This document shows positions 1-7,382 of a DNA stretch of 35,232 nt, in pieces; positions within the stretch are counted from its first letter, which is position 1, and each line of letters begins with the position of its first letter. Under the pieces are notes generated by a model. The model did no database searches, was not told the DNA's origin, and saw only the letters and a program-made list of their open reading frames with translations. The stretch is from positions 1 to 35,232 of the forward strand of contig DBIN01000014.1 in assembly GCA_002296655.1 (NCBI GenBank). The letters run 5' to 3'. The position numbers and the translations under genes were made by a program. This DNA is from Acinetobacter sp. UBA801 (GTDB taxonomy: Bacteria > Pseudomonadota > Gammaproteobacteria > Pseudomonadales > Moraxellaceae).

Positions 1-135
1 ATTAAAGGGATGAATGAAAGATTATTAGCTAATGGTAAAACCAAAATGATGGCGATTGGAGCTGCAATGAGAAAGTTGGTTCATCTTTGTTATGGTGTAC
101 TCAAACACCAACAGCCTTATCAAGCAGATTATTGA
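1..135 (+). CDS. IS110-family transposase, C-terminal fragment (cut by window edge)
   Basis: The reading frame is open from base 1 to the TGA at 133-135 and gives 44 residues. They include KTKMMAIGAAMRKLVHLCYG and end in KHQQPYQADY. A short basic 'AAMRKL-H--YGVLK' stretch just before the stop is typical of the C-terminal end of IS110/IS1111 transposases (Transposase_20 region, after the catalytic Ser domain). The 5' part lies outside the window, so intactness cannot be judged. These enzymes move small insertion sequences with a DEDD plus Ser mechanism and usually leave no terminal inverted repeats or target duplications. Family assignment is from recognition of the motif only. Confidence 0.8.
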   Translation: MKGMNERLLANGKTKMMAIGAAMRKLVHLCYGVLKHQQPYQADY

Positions 136-181
136 GCATGAATTTTCGATAATTTGCTTGACGTTTCAGACGGTATCTCTT
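1..181 (+). mobile_element. Right end of an IS110-family insertion sequence
   Basis: After the transposase stop there are about 45 bases of non-coding DNA containing CTTGACGTTTCAGACGGTAT (about 154-173). This resembles the right-end sequence seen in several IS110-type elements. Base composition then drops to very AT-rich DNA at about 182. The exact boundary is a guess because IS110 elements lack inverted repeats. The left end is outside the window. Confidence 0.5.
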
Positions 182-542
182 GCGAAAGTATAGTTTTATC
201 TAATTTTTGAATTGGCTAAAACCTTATAAAATATAGCTTTTGACTGCTTAAAATTTGACTAACGCAAGAAGTCTAATTTTTATTGATTTTATATGATTTA
301 AAAATAGAAAATTCTGAGTGAATTAATCAATTTAAAATAAATTTGTTTAATTTTTAAATCAATATAAGATGTATTTTAAATAGATATTTTAATTTAATTT
401 TAAATAAAATTGAGTAATATAGTCGGGAAATAATAAATTAAACTTTATTAATTAACTCGGGTTTAAAAAACAAGTAAAATGGTCTATTTAAAATAAATTT
501 ATATAATAATTAATGACTTATAAAATAATCAAAATATTGTGT

Positions 543-563
543 TTAATATGTGTTGCATATTAA
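543..563. promoter_or_regulatory. Perfect 8+8 inverted repeat, candidate operator of the ompW-like gene
   Basis: TTAATATG (543-550) and CATATTAA (556-563) are exact reverse complements separated by 5 bases. The repeat covers the possible -35 element TTGCAT at 553-558. A related palindrome, TTAATATTAA, follows at 576-585 over the possible -10. The position suits repressor binding, but chance repeats are common in such AT-rich DNA. Confidence 0.4.
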
Positions 564-582
564 TGGTGGTCGTGTTTAATAT
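553..582 (+). promoter_or_regulatory. Possible sigma70 promoter of the ompW-like gene
   Basis: TTGCAT (553-558), an 18-base spacer and TAATAT (577-582) lie about 43 bases before the start codon. A good ribosome-binding site, AAGGTGG (611-617), sits 7 bases before the ATG at 625. The -10 is only a partial match and AT-rich surroundings give many alternatives. Confidence 0.35.
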
Positions 583-624
583 TAATTAAGCGTTAAGATT
601 TTTTATTTTAAAGGTGGTTTTGAA

Positions 625-1206
625 ATGTTAAAGCAAGTTGCTCTAATTGCATTAATGGGAATGTCTGCTTCTGCTATGGCTGGTCAATGGCAAGTTAAAG
701 TTGGTGGTTCTGTGATTTCTCCAACACAAGATACAACAGTGGCTCCAGGTGTTGTTGCTGAAGCAGATCATGAATATGCATTTACACCATCTGTAGAATA
801 TTTCTTTAATGACAATATCTCTGCAGAATTATTGTTGGCTACGCCAATTAGTCATGATGTGTTAGTGAATGGTGATTCCGCTATTAAGATTAAGCATTTA
901 CCGCCAACGTTAACTGCTAAATACCACTTTAAAAATTCAACCCGTTTCACACCATACATTGGTGTGGGTGGTACCGCATTTGTTGCTTGGGATGAAGAAG
1001 GTTTGGCTAAAGACGTAAAAGAAGACTTTGGTTTTGCAGGTCAAATCGGTTTTAACTTCCAGCCAGCCGATGCAAAAAACTGGGGGGTATTCTTTGATGC
1101 ACGTTATGCACAATTAAGTCCAGAAGTAACACTTATTAATAATACTAAGTTTGATTTAGACATCGACCCAATGGTGTACACCATCGGTTATAGCTACAAA
1201 TTTTAA
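625..1206 (+). CDS. OmpW-family outer-membrane beta-barrel protein
   Basis: A 193-aa protein with a Sec signal peptide (about residues 1-19, ending SAMA before GQWQVKVG). It then shows the OmpW-family pattern: 'W-VKVGGSVISP', alternating hydrophobic strands, 'TAKYHFKNSTRFTPYIGVG' near the middle and a C-terminal strand ending YSYKF. The terminal Phe is the usual BAM recognition residue. OmpW proteins are small eight-stranded barrels that form a hydrophobic channel for small molecules; the substrate cannot be read from sequence. Length is normal for the family. It appears monocistronic, with its own SD (AAGGTGG) and a strong terminator at 1245-1273. I avoid a gene symbol because Acinetobacter genomes often carry several OmpW paralogues. 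Confidence 0.85.
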   Translation: MLKQVALIALMGMSASAMAGQWQVKVGGSVISPTQDTTVAPGVVAEADHEYAFTPSVEYFFNDNISAELLLATPISHDVLVNGDSAIKIKHLPPTLTAKYHFKNSTRFTPYIGVGGTAFVAWDEEGLAKDVKEDFGFAGQIGFNFQPADAKNWGVFFDARYAQLSPEVTLINNTKFDLDIDPMVYTIGYSYKF

Positions 1207-1244
1207 TCATAAAAGTAGCTTTTTATAATAATAAAAATCAGCGC

Positions 1245-1273
1245 AACCCCATATTTATGATGGGGTTTTTTTT
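1245..1273 (+). terminator. Rho-independent terminator after the ompW-like gene
   Basis: AACCCCAT (1245-1252) pairs exactly with ATGGGGTT (1260-1267) around a 7-base loop and runs into an uninterrupted T tract to 1273. It lies 38 bases after the stop codon. Confidence 0.9.
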
Positions 1274-1379
1274 ATTGCAAAAAATAACAAATGTACCGAA
1301 TGAAAAAATTGAGAGCATATGCCATGTTCATTTACAGTCTGAAAGATAAAGTAAAGAACGATAAATAAGGAATTAATTC

Positions 1380-1724
1380 ATGTTGATCAAATACGGTTGG
1401 TTTGTGTGTCTTGGTTTAATGCTAAGTGTTGCGGGGCATGCGGCAAGTTTTTCTTGTGAGAAAGCCAAAACACAAACCGAATATGCCATTTGTGAACATC
1501 GTGCGGTCAATGATGCCGATGTGAAAATGGCAACCACCTATCGTATAGTCAGTCGTTTGGTCGCCATGGGGACGCGTTCACAAATTCGTGATGAACAATT
1601 TCGCTGGTTAGAGTTGCGTGATCGTTGTGGCAGTTCACTATCGTGTTTAACTCAGGTGTATGATCTACGTCAGCAAAAATTGGATGAGCACCTGAATCGT
1701 CTCTATCAACGCGCACCTTTTTAA
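1380..1724 (+). CDS. Small secreted LprI-like (DUF1311) protein
   Basis: A 114-aa protein with a signal peptide of about 21 residues (cleavage near AGHA/ASF). The mature part begins 'SFSCEKAKTQTEYAIC', the hallmark of the LprI-like N-terminal/DUF1311 family (Cys26 and Cys38). A second Cys pair (83 and 89) could give two periplasmic disulfides. Some family members have been linked to lysozyme inhibition, but many are uncharacterised, so I give no function beyond a small periplasmic helical protein. A short AAGGA (1368-1372) lies upstream of the ATG. No terminator is visible before htpG, so readthrough into htpG is possible. Confidence 0.7.
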   Translation: MLIKYGWFVCLGLMLSVAGHAASFSCEKAKTQTEYAICEHRAVNDADVKMATTYRIVSRLVAMGTRSQIRDEQFRWLELRDRCGSSLSCLTQVYDLRQQKLDEHLNRLYQRAPF

Positions 1725-1741
1725 ATTTTTCTAGATTTAGG

Positions 1742-1769
1742 CTTGAAAAATCAGCACATCACTCCAATT
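1742..1769 (+). promoter_or_regulatory. Heat-shock (sigma32-type) promoter candidate for htpG
   Basis: CTTGAAA (1742-1748) matches the sigma32 -35 consensus exactly. After a 13-base gap CTCCAATT (1762-1769) matches most of the -10 consensus CCCCATnT. The spacing is in the sigma32 range, and htpG is a classical member of this regulon. Transcription would start near 1775-1777. Confidence 0.65.
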
Positions 1770-1818
1770 CATTAACACATCCAACAATAACCATGTTTAT
1801 GAATTTTAAGGAGTGATG
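1757..1818 (+). promoter_or_regulatory. Long hairpin sequestering the htpG ribosome-binding site
   Basis: CATCACTCC (1757-1765) is the exact complement of GGAGTGATG (1810-1818). The adjoining AATTCAT (1766-1772) is the exact complement of ATGAATT (1799-1805). A TTAA bulge (1806-1809) separates the two helices on the 3' side. Inside the loop ACAT (1777-1780) can also pair with ATGT (1793-1796). The SD (AAGGAG, 1808-1813) is in the stem. Sixteen base pairs are unlikely by chance. It could be an RNA thermometer-like control element, or a DNA operator. Confidence 0.6.
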
Positions 1819-1819
1819 A

Positions 1820-3736
1820 ATGAGCGAGCAAAGCCAAAAACACAGTTTCCAAGCCGAAGTGGCGCAGTTATTACATTTGGTGACCCATTCTCTTTATTCC
1901 AACCCTGAAATCTTCTTGCGTGAACTGATTTCTAACGCATCAGATGCCTGCGACAAATTACGTTTTGAGGGTATCAACCATCCTGAATATTATGAAAATG
2001 ATCCTGATTTACGTGTACGTATTCGTCTAGATCAAGAAAATAAAACTTTAACTATTTCAGATAACGGCATTGGTCTAAGCCAACAGGAAGCGATTGAGCA
2101 TTTAGGTACGATTGCCAAATCGGGCACCAAAGACTTTATGTCTAAATTAACCGGCGATCAAAAAGCTGATGCACAATTGATTGGTCAATTTGGTGTTGGT
2201 TTTTATTCAGGTTTTATCGTGGCGGATAAAATTACCGTAGAATCACGCCGTGCGGGATTGGCTGCAGATGAAGCCGTGCGTTGGAGCAGTGCAGGTACAG
2301 GTGAATTTGATGTTGAGCAAATTCATAAGGCAGAGCGTGGTACTGATATTATTTTGCATTTGCGTGATGATGCACTGGATTATTTAGAAAGCTACAAAGT
2401 TAAGCAGATTATCAATAAATACTCTGATCACATCAGTTTGCCAATTCAAATGCAGAAAGAAGTATGGCAGCAAGAAGAAGCCGCTGAAGGTGAAACACCG
2501 AAAGCAGGTCAGTATGTGAAAACTGATGAATGGGAAACGATTAATTCGGCCAGTGCTTTGTGGACGCGCAATAAAAACGAAATTAGCGAAGAACAGTACA
2601 TCGAGTTTTATAAAAACCTCAGTCACGATTTTGACGCACCATTGGCATGGGCGCATAACCGCGTTGAAGGCAGTACTGAATACACCCAGTTGTTGTATGT
2701 TCCAAGTAAAGCACCGCACAACATTTTTACCCGTGAAGCCAAAGCGGGGATTAAATTGTACGTGAAGCGCGTATTTATTATGGATGAGGCAGACAATCTG
2801 ATTCCTAATTATCTGCGCTTTGTGCAAGGTGTGGTGGATAGTGCCGATTTGCCGTTGAACGTGAGCCGTGAGTTATTGCAAGAAAGCCGTGATGTAAAAA
2901 CCATCCGCGAAGGCAATACCCGTCGTGTGTTGACCATGTTGGATAATCTGGCCAAGTCTGAAGATGAAAAAGACCAAGAAAAATTTAAGCAATTCTATCA
3001 AGAATTTGGTTCAGTCTTAAAAGAAGGCTTAGGCGAAGACTTTGGCAACCGTGAGCGTATCCTGAAATTATTACGCTATGCCACTTCATGCAATGATGAC
3101 ATCAGTACCTCATTGGCGGACTATAAAGCGCGAATGAAAGAAGGTCAGAAAGCGATTTACTACGTTACTGCAGACAACCTGAACGCAGCAAAGCATTCTC
3201 CACAGTTGGAGCTATTTAAGAAAAAAGGCATTGAAGTGTTGTTGATGGCAGAACGCGTAGACGAGTGGGCCATGAACTTTGTGCATGAGTTTGATGGCAC
3301 GCCAATGCAAAACGTGTCTAAAGGTGCAGTCGATTTAGGCGACCTACAAGATGCCGAAGAGAAAAAAGCCTTAGACGCCGCCGCAGAACAATTTAAACCT
3401 GTGATCGAGCAATTGTCTGCATCTTTAAGTGGTAAAACCAAAGAAGTACGTGTAACGACACGTTTAGTCGATTCACCTGCCTGCTTAGTGACAGGTGAAG
3501 GTGAGCTGTCGCCACAATTGATTCGTATGTTGAAGGATGCAGGGCAAGCTGTACCTGATATGAAGCCAATTTTGGAAATCAATCCAGAGCATCCATTGGT
3601 GAAAAAATTACAGGACTCCAATCAATTTGATGATTTAGCGCATGTGATTTTTGATCAGGCTGTAATTGCTGAAGGTGGTTTGCCTGAAGACCCGGCGGAA
3701 TATGTGAAACGGATTAATAGCTTGCTGTTAAAGTAA
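1820..3736 (+). CDS. htpG: Chaperone HtpG (bacterial Hsp90)
   Basis: A 638-aa protein, close to the usual length of about 625. The N-terminal GHKL ATPase domain shows [12 protein letters not shown] (Glu35 catalytic, Asn39 for Mg), DNGIGLS (Asp81) and [11 protein letters not shown] (about 122-132). The middle domain has the catalytic-loop arginine region '[15 protein letters not shown]', and a C-terminal dimerisation domain follows. HtpG is a cytosolic ATP-driven dimeric chaperone that remodels client proteins under stress. The ATG at 1820 is set by AAGGAG at 1808-1813. Upstream lie a sigma32-like promoter and a hairpin covering the SD. A bidirectional terminator at 3811-3846 ends the unit. 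Confidence 0.98.
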   Translation: MSEQSQKHSFQAEVAQLLHLVTHSLYSNPEIFLRELISNASDACDKLRFEGINHPEYYENDPDLRVRIRLDQENKTLTISDNGIGLSQQEAIEHLGTIAKSGTKDFMSKLTGDQKADAQLIGQFGVGFYSGFIVADKITVESRRAGLAADEAVRWSSAGTGEFDVEQIHKAERGTDIILHLRDDALDYLESYKVKQIINKYSDHISLPIQMQKEVWQQEEAAEGETPKAGQYVKTDEWETINSASALWTRNKNEISEEQYIEFYKNLSHDFDAPLAWAHNRVEGSTEYTQLLYVPSKAPHNIFTREAKAGIKLYVKRVFIMDEADNLIPNYLRFVQGVVDSADLPLNVSRELLQESRDVKTIREGNTRRVLTMLDNLAKSEDEKDQEKFKQFYQEFGSVLKEGLGEDFGNRERILKLLRYATSCNDDISTSLADYKARMKEGQKAIYYVTADNLNAAKHSPQLELFKKKGIEVLLMAERVDEWAMNFVHEFDGTPMQNVSKGAVDLGDLQDAEEKKALDAAAEQFKPVIEQLSASLSGKTKEVRVTTRLVDSPACLVTGEGELSPQLIRMLKDAGQAVPDMKPILEINPEHPLVKKLQDSNQFDDLAHVIFDQAVIAEGGLPEDPAEYVKRINSLLLK

Positions 3737-3810
3737 GTCTGTTTTTACATGAGTGTGATTGAGGATGCGTTGTGCAAATAATGCATCTTCATTTTGCAAA
3801 ATCATCTTGT

Positions 3811-3846
3811 AAAAAACCAAGTCTTGCTAACAAGACTTGGTTTTTT
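3811..3846. terminator. Bidirectional terminator between htpG and the reverse-strand gene
   Basis: A perfect 16-bp stem (3811-3826 with 3831-3846) has a CTAA loop. A and T runs flank a CCAAGTCTTG core, so it can stop transcription from both convergent genes. Confidence 0.93.
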
Positions 3847-3875
3847 AATTTGAATTAATTCTAGATAGTACTTGC

Positions 3876-5021
3876 TTAGAAAATAGCTTCTAAACGCACT
3901 AAAGCACCGAGATAATGACTCCGATCCGCGCGATCATCATTTAAATAATTGACATCGCCCTGAATAAAGAACCATTCACGTAAAAATGGTTGACGCCAAG
4001 AGACAAATGGTCCCCAACGATTTAAACGTAAGTCATCATCGTGATAATAACCACCTGTATAAATGCCGTAGTTAAAACGGTTACCTGCAAAGAATTGATG
4101 TTGTCTAAAAGTGTAGTTGTCCCAAACCAAATCATCATCTTGCTCTTCGGCATAGGTCAAGCTAAATTGATTTGACAAGAACGCTTGATTGGGGCGGGCG
4201 TGTGTTAGCTCCAAGTTGGTTCTGAGATAATTTTCACTGTCGATGCCATAACGGTAAATTTGTTCGGCATGAAAAGAGAAATCATTTTCCAAAGCCCAGT
4301 CTTTAGAGGCTTTTAAACGCAAATATATATCATCGCCAGAACGCACCCCTAAATCGACATCTGTTTCAAAAGGTAGACGATCGGCAAAGTTTGACCAGCG
4401 TAATGCCAAAGAACTGTTGTCTTCACGGCTACGTTTACTGTCTAAGGTTTTGTCTGCAGCATTGGCTGGGTTTTCGTTGGTAATGGCGACGTTATTTTGT
4501 AATTCGTTATCGAGCGAGTCATCACCAAAGACCACACTGAGTTTATTTTCAAGCGTAGGCAGTTTGATTTTGCCACGAATACGAGGTTTGACTTCATATT
4601 CATTATGCTTGTCCCAACTGCTATCTATCAAAACCCGCAAAGTGGCTGAGGCAGGCTGTTCAGGGCTCGGTTCACCAAACCAGTTATCTAACTTATGTGC
4701 TGTTTTATCGGCCCAATTGCGAATATTTTTTTGTCGTTGATCGAACCAGGTTAAATGTTCCGTTTCTGCGGTGGGAGGTACAATGAGTTCATTGGATTGT
4801 TCGGGTAACATCGTTGGTGTGGCATCAATCCAACGTGGAATCGTGTAATAAAAGCCGTTTTTATCTACTGCACTTGGCGGAGCGACAGGCAATTCATACG
4901 GTGGCAGTGGAGTATGAGCTTGATCCACTGCTTGAGTTGATTCTTGTGCAAAAGTGGTGCCTGCGACCCCACTTAAGAGACAGCTTAATATAAAAGGCGA
5001 TGTGTGCTTTATTCTTGACAT
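3876..5021 (-). CDS. Predicted outer-membrane beta-barrel protein of unknown function
   Basis: A 381-aa protein with a Sec signal peptide (about 1-25, ending TTFA before QEST). A proline-rich stretch (about 38-50, 'PLPPYELPVAPPS') and a helical segment follow. From about residue 125 to the end there are repeated amphipathic beta strands rich in Tyr, Trp, Asp and Asn ('DIYLRLKASKDWALENDFSF', 'HQFFAGNRFNYGIYTGGYY'). The last residues, LVRLEAIF, end in Phe, as expected for BAM-inserted barrels. I do not recognise a named family. The gene appears monocistronic, with an 80-base plus gap to the next reverse gene and the shared terminator 3811-3846. It could be a transporter barrel or a surface structural protein; no substrate can be inferred. 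Confidence 0.7.
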   Translation of the reverse strand: MSRIKHTSPFILSCLLSGVAGTTFAQESTQAVDQAHTPLPPYELPVAPPSAVDKNGFYYTIPRWIDATPTMLPEQSNELIVPPTAETEHLTWFDQRQKNIRNWADKTAHKLDNWFGEPSPEQPASATLRVLIDSSWDKHNEYEVKPRIRGKIKLPTLENKLSVVFGDDSLDNELQNNVAITNENPANAADKTLDSKRSREDNSSLALRWSNFADRLPFETDVDLGVRSGDDIYLRLKASKDWALENDFSFHAEQIYRYGIDSENYLRTNLELTHARPNQAFLSNQFSLTYAEEQDDDLVWDNYTFRQHQFFAGNRFNYGIYTGGYYHDDDLRLNRWGPFVSWRQPFLREWFFIQGDVNYLNDDRADRSHYLGALVRLEAIF

Positions 5022-5115
5022 TATTTACTGATCTTTAAGCCATTTTTGCTAGTGTTGAAAATCTATAAGATAAAAGCAAGACTTGGCTACAAAATCATAA
5101 TATAAACGGCAGTTT

Positions 5116-6639
5116 TTAGGCAGAAACCTCTTTTTCTTGATACATTTGAAGTGCTTGGCACAATTGTAATGCCTCAATCGGTTGTTGTAATTGAGAAATG
5201 ACTTTTTGAATCAATTGCCAACTCATACCTTGTTGTCGATCTAATAAAATATGTGGTACAGCTTGTTCAGCACGGGACAGTTGTAAACGCTTTTGACCAT
5301 GAATCACACGAATTTTTTGTCGTTCTTTCAGTAAAATCAAAGGAGTATGACTCTGCGCTTCACTTTCTTCAAACTGAATAAATTTGGTTGTTTGAATCTG
5401 TTGTTTCGGAATAAAAGGAAAATAGTGCTCTTGTTGCCACACGATTTGAGCATCAACACTATAGCATTGAAAAAGCTGGCCAAAATCAAATAAATGTTCT
5501 TGTAATTTTTCCCAAGAAATTTCACGTATTGCTGCAATTTCATGTTCAAACTGTTGGCAAAAGTTTTGAGTCAAACGAATCGCCTGCATTTGATCTAATG
5601 CGCCAAGCAGCACCACATATTTAATAAAGTGTCCTTGTGTATTGGTTTGTTCAGCTAAATATACTGTACGCGCCAACAGCTGTTGCTGGTCTACTTCAGG
5701 ATCAGACAAATCCACCAACACATCGGCATATTGCGTGATTTCTGGTGCTTCAGGCATAAAGACTCGGTACAACTGTACTGACTCATTTTGGCTAAGATTG
5801 AGCGCAGAAATTGGGCAGCTATATTGGTTTAACAATAGATTATAAGCTGGGGGGATGCTTGATTTTGGTGTGACGGCCGTTAGTGGTTGGACCGTATCTA
5901 TTGTTGTCACGTCAGGCGGAGTTGTGTTTAGCGTTGTACAGGAAATGATCGTTTGATCTGTGATTGATTCAATTGTAAGTTCATGTTCAGCCACGTCTAA
6001 AACTTGAGTATCAGACGAGGTAGCTTCTTCTGTGGCGATGTGCTGTGTAATGAGCTCAAATTGAATTGGTGGAGCTACAGCTTTATTTTCTTCTGGGTCT
6101 GCAGTGGCAAAGACTGGCTGAGTTTGCGCAGCTGGTATCGTTGCCGTTTGAGCTGCTTCTAGCACTGCAGCTTGCTTCAGTTCTGCATCGGTTTGAAGGC
6201 AGTGATATTGTTGCTGCTGTTGCAACATCCAGCGGTAGACCTGCTCTAAATCTTGAAATTCGCTGAGTAGAGCAGTGCGGTCTGCAGCAGGAATTAACCA
6301 AATTTGCCAACCTGCTCTCGGTTGATACAAAATCGCCCAACCTGTTTCAGGCTGTTGATACAGTGCTGTTTCAAGTGCTTCCGGTTGTGTAAATACGCCA
6401 CGAAAAGATTGTGCATATAAACTTTGTTCTGCAAAAGTTGCCGCAGTTTGAATTGGATTTTGTGAGGCTTTAAATGTGAGCAACTGTTTTTGAAAAATCG
6501 GTTCATCGCACAGCATAAAGATTTCTTTAATGCGCGCTTTAGCTTTAGCTGTTTCATAAAGACTGAGTCTTTGATGCGTTAGGGCATCGATTAAGTCGTG
6601 TAATTCTTTAATCAACAGAGATTTTTCGAGTGTATTCAT
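5116..6639 (-). CDS. Uncharacterised 507-aa protein with a possible ParB-like C-terminal motif
   Basis: No signal peptide or membrane segments, so probably cytosolic. Residues 1-150 are mostly helical, with a 'GWAILYQPRAGWQIWLIP' strand segment near 100-117 and a Gln run near 140. Residues 165-265 are Thr/Ala/Pro/Gln-rich low complexity, likely a linker. From 270 a second globular part ends in 'IRVIHGQKRLQLSRAEQAVP' (about 450-470). That resembles the 'V-xGxRRL-A-----VP' core of ParB/Srx-type folds, but only as a weak pattern match. The start ATG at 6639 has no clear SD and lies 10 bases after the stop of the 61-aa gene, suggesting translational coupling. Function unknown. Confidence 0.65.
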   Translation of the reverse strand: MNTLEKSLLIKELHDLIDALTHQRLSLYETAKAKARIKEIFMLCDEPIFQKQLLTFKASQNPIQTAATFAEQSLYAQSFRGVFTQPEALETALYQQPETGWAILYQPRAGWQIWLIPAADRTALLSEFQDLEQVYRWMLQQQQQYHCLQTDAELKQAAVLEAAQTATIPAAQTQPVFATADPEENKAVAPPIQFELITQHIATEEATSSDTQVLDVAEHELTIESITDQTIISCTTLNTTPPDVTTIDTVQPLTAVTPKSSIPPAYNLLLNQYSCPISALNLSQNESVQLYRVFMPEAPEITQYADVLVDLSDPEVDQQQLLARTVYLAEQTNTQGHFIKYVVLLGALDQMQAIRLTQNFCQQFEHEIAAIREISWEKLQEHLFDFGQLFQCYSVDAQIVWQQEHYFPFIPKQQIQTTKFIQFEESEAQSHTPLILLKERQKIRVIHGQKRLQLSRAEQAVPHILLDRQQGMSWQLIQKVISQLQQPIEALQLCQALQMYQEKEVSA

Positions 6640-6649
6640 TCATGCATGC

Positions 6650-6835
6650 TTAAGTATGTTGTTGTGCTTTTTCCAAATAATCTGCCAAGACAATATTCAG
6701 CGCCAATTCAATCAATTTATATTCTGCTGATTGTGGTTGAGGATAGCGTTTGGCAAGCTCCACCAGATGATTCACATCAACAGATTGGGGTGGAATTTTT
6801 CTTTGTATAAGTGCTTGAAGTTGTTGCATAGGCAT
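6650..6835 (-). CDS. Small 61-aa helical protein, first gene of a two-gene unit
   Basis: The protein begins MPMQQLQALIQRKIPPQSVD and is Gln- and Leu-rich, predicted all-helical, with no signal peptide. It precedes the 507-aa gene by 10 bases and shares a good upstream promoter (6880-6908). A second ATG at 6829 is an alternative start; neither has a strong SD. I do not recognise the family. The tight coupling suggests the two products act together, perhaps as subunits or as a regulator with its partner, but this is inference. Confidence 0.6.
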   Translation of the reverse strand: MPMQQLQALIQRKIPPQSVDVNHLVELAKRYPQPQSAEYKLIELALNIVLADYLEKAQQHT

Positions 6836-6879
6836 CTGCTATAGCAATGAAAACAAATCACTTTAATTATATGGATTTA

Positions 6880-6908
6880 ATTAAAAAATACATGCTAAAA
6901 ATTGTCAG
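6880..6908 (-). promoter_or_regulatory. Sigma70 promoter for the 61-aa/507-aa unit
   Basis: Reading the reverse strand, CTGACA (6908-6903), a 17-base spacer and TTTAAT (6885-6880) each match consensus at five of six positions. It is placed about 45 bases before the ATG at 6835. Confidence 0.6.
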
Positions 6909-7062
6909 CTTCTGTGCTTTTTTAGACATTATTGACAAAAAATGAGCTTTTTATATGGAAAATAATCAAAAAAAATTAAATTACAGTACCAAAAAAGTAC
7001 TGACAGTGGGCGGGATGCAGCTTTTAGATGCTGCTTGGAGGATTTGAAGCAAATTTAGCACT

Positions 7063-7099
7063 AGAAAAACAAACAGCAGCATGATTTAGACTGCTGTTT
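7063..7099 (-). terminator. Terminator of the 54-aa secreted peptide gene
   Basis: On the reverse strand AAACAGCAG (7099-7091) pairs exactly with CTGCTGTTT (7079-7071) around an 11-base loop, followed by GTTTTTC. It lies about 47 bases past the stop codon at 7146. Confidence 0.8.
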
Positions 7100-7145
7100 G
7101 GGGAGAGAAATGGGAGAGATTAATTAAGTGGATAAAACGTGAAAC

Positions 7146-7310
7146 TTAAGCTGCTTTTTGCGAAGTTGGTTCGTTTACAACAGCTTCAGATGCAGCCGAT
7201 TCTGTATTCAATTTTTGAGTTGGAAAATCAGGTACATGCACAATTTGAGCAGATACATTTGCAGCAATTGCTAGAAGTGAAACCATCAAAACAGATTTAA
7301 ACATATTCAT
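7146..7310 (-). CDS. Small 54-aa Sec-exported peptide of unknown function
   Basis: The ATG at 7310 opens a 54-codon frame to the TAA at 7148-7146. Residues 1-21 form a clear signal peptide: MNMFKSVLMVSLLAIAANVS then Ala21, fitting a V-S-A signal-peptidase site. The mature product would be only 33 residues, starting QIVHVPDFPTQKLN. It is hydrophilic, Ala/Ser/Glu-rich and without cysteine. A GGA SD sits 7 bases before the ATG; the in-frame second Met (7304) is less well spaced. The gene has its own extended -10 promoter (7392-7400), a hairpin in the leader (7333-7358) and a strong terminator (7063-7099). These make it a convincing transcription unit despite its size. I know of no family for it. 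Confidence 0.7.
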   Translation of the reverse strand: MNMFKSVLMVSLLAIAANVSAQIVHVPDFPTQKLNTESAASEAVVNEPTSQKAA

Positions 7311-7332
7311 GAGAATGTCCATCCAAAGTATT

Positions 7333-7358
7333 GATGTCTAGGCAGAAGACTAGACATC
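7333..7358 (-). promoter_or_regulatory. Hairpin/inverted repeat in the leader of the 54-aa gene
   Basis: GATGTCTA (7333-7340) and TAGACATC (7351-7358) are exact complements around a 10-base spacer. If transcription starts near 7385 this lies within the 5' UTR, 22 bases upstream of the ATG. It could be an RNA stabiliser, a regulatory hairpin or a protein-binding site. Confidence 0.5.
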
Positions 7359-7382
7359 GTAGGGAGATTAAACGATAAAAAA

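Larger units (their letters stand above)
182..624. other. AT-rich intergenic region upstream of the ompW-like gene
   Basis: About 440 bases with no credible reading frame, dominated by A/T runs such as repeated TTTAAAATAAATTT blocks. It separates the IS end from the porin gene. The only ordered signals I found are the inverted repeat at 543-563 and a possible promoter at 553-582, listed separately. The extreme AT content would suit H-NS-type silencing or intrinsic curvature, but that is inference. Confidence 0.6.
6836..7145. other. Gene-free region with small inverted repeats
   Basis: About 310 bases with no credible coding frame. It contains the reverse promoter 6880-6908 and the terminator 7063-7099. 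It also contains two small hairpins: CAGTAC/GTACTG (6984-6989 with 6997-7002) and GCAGC/GCTGC (7017-7021 with 7029-7033). A consensus TTGACA at 6932-6937 on the forward strand lacks a convincing -10. Confidence 0.5.

Noticed and set aside
2384..2827. Long open frame antisense to htpG
   Set aside because: It lies inside a strongly conserved gene, has no SD, and its translation shows no family features; it is a by-product of htpG codon use.
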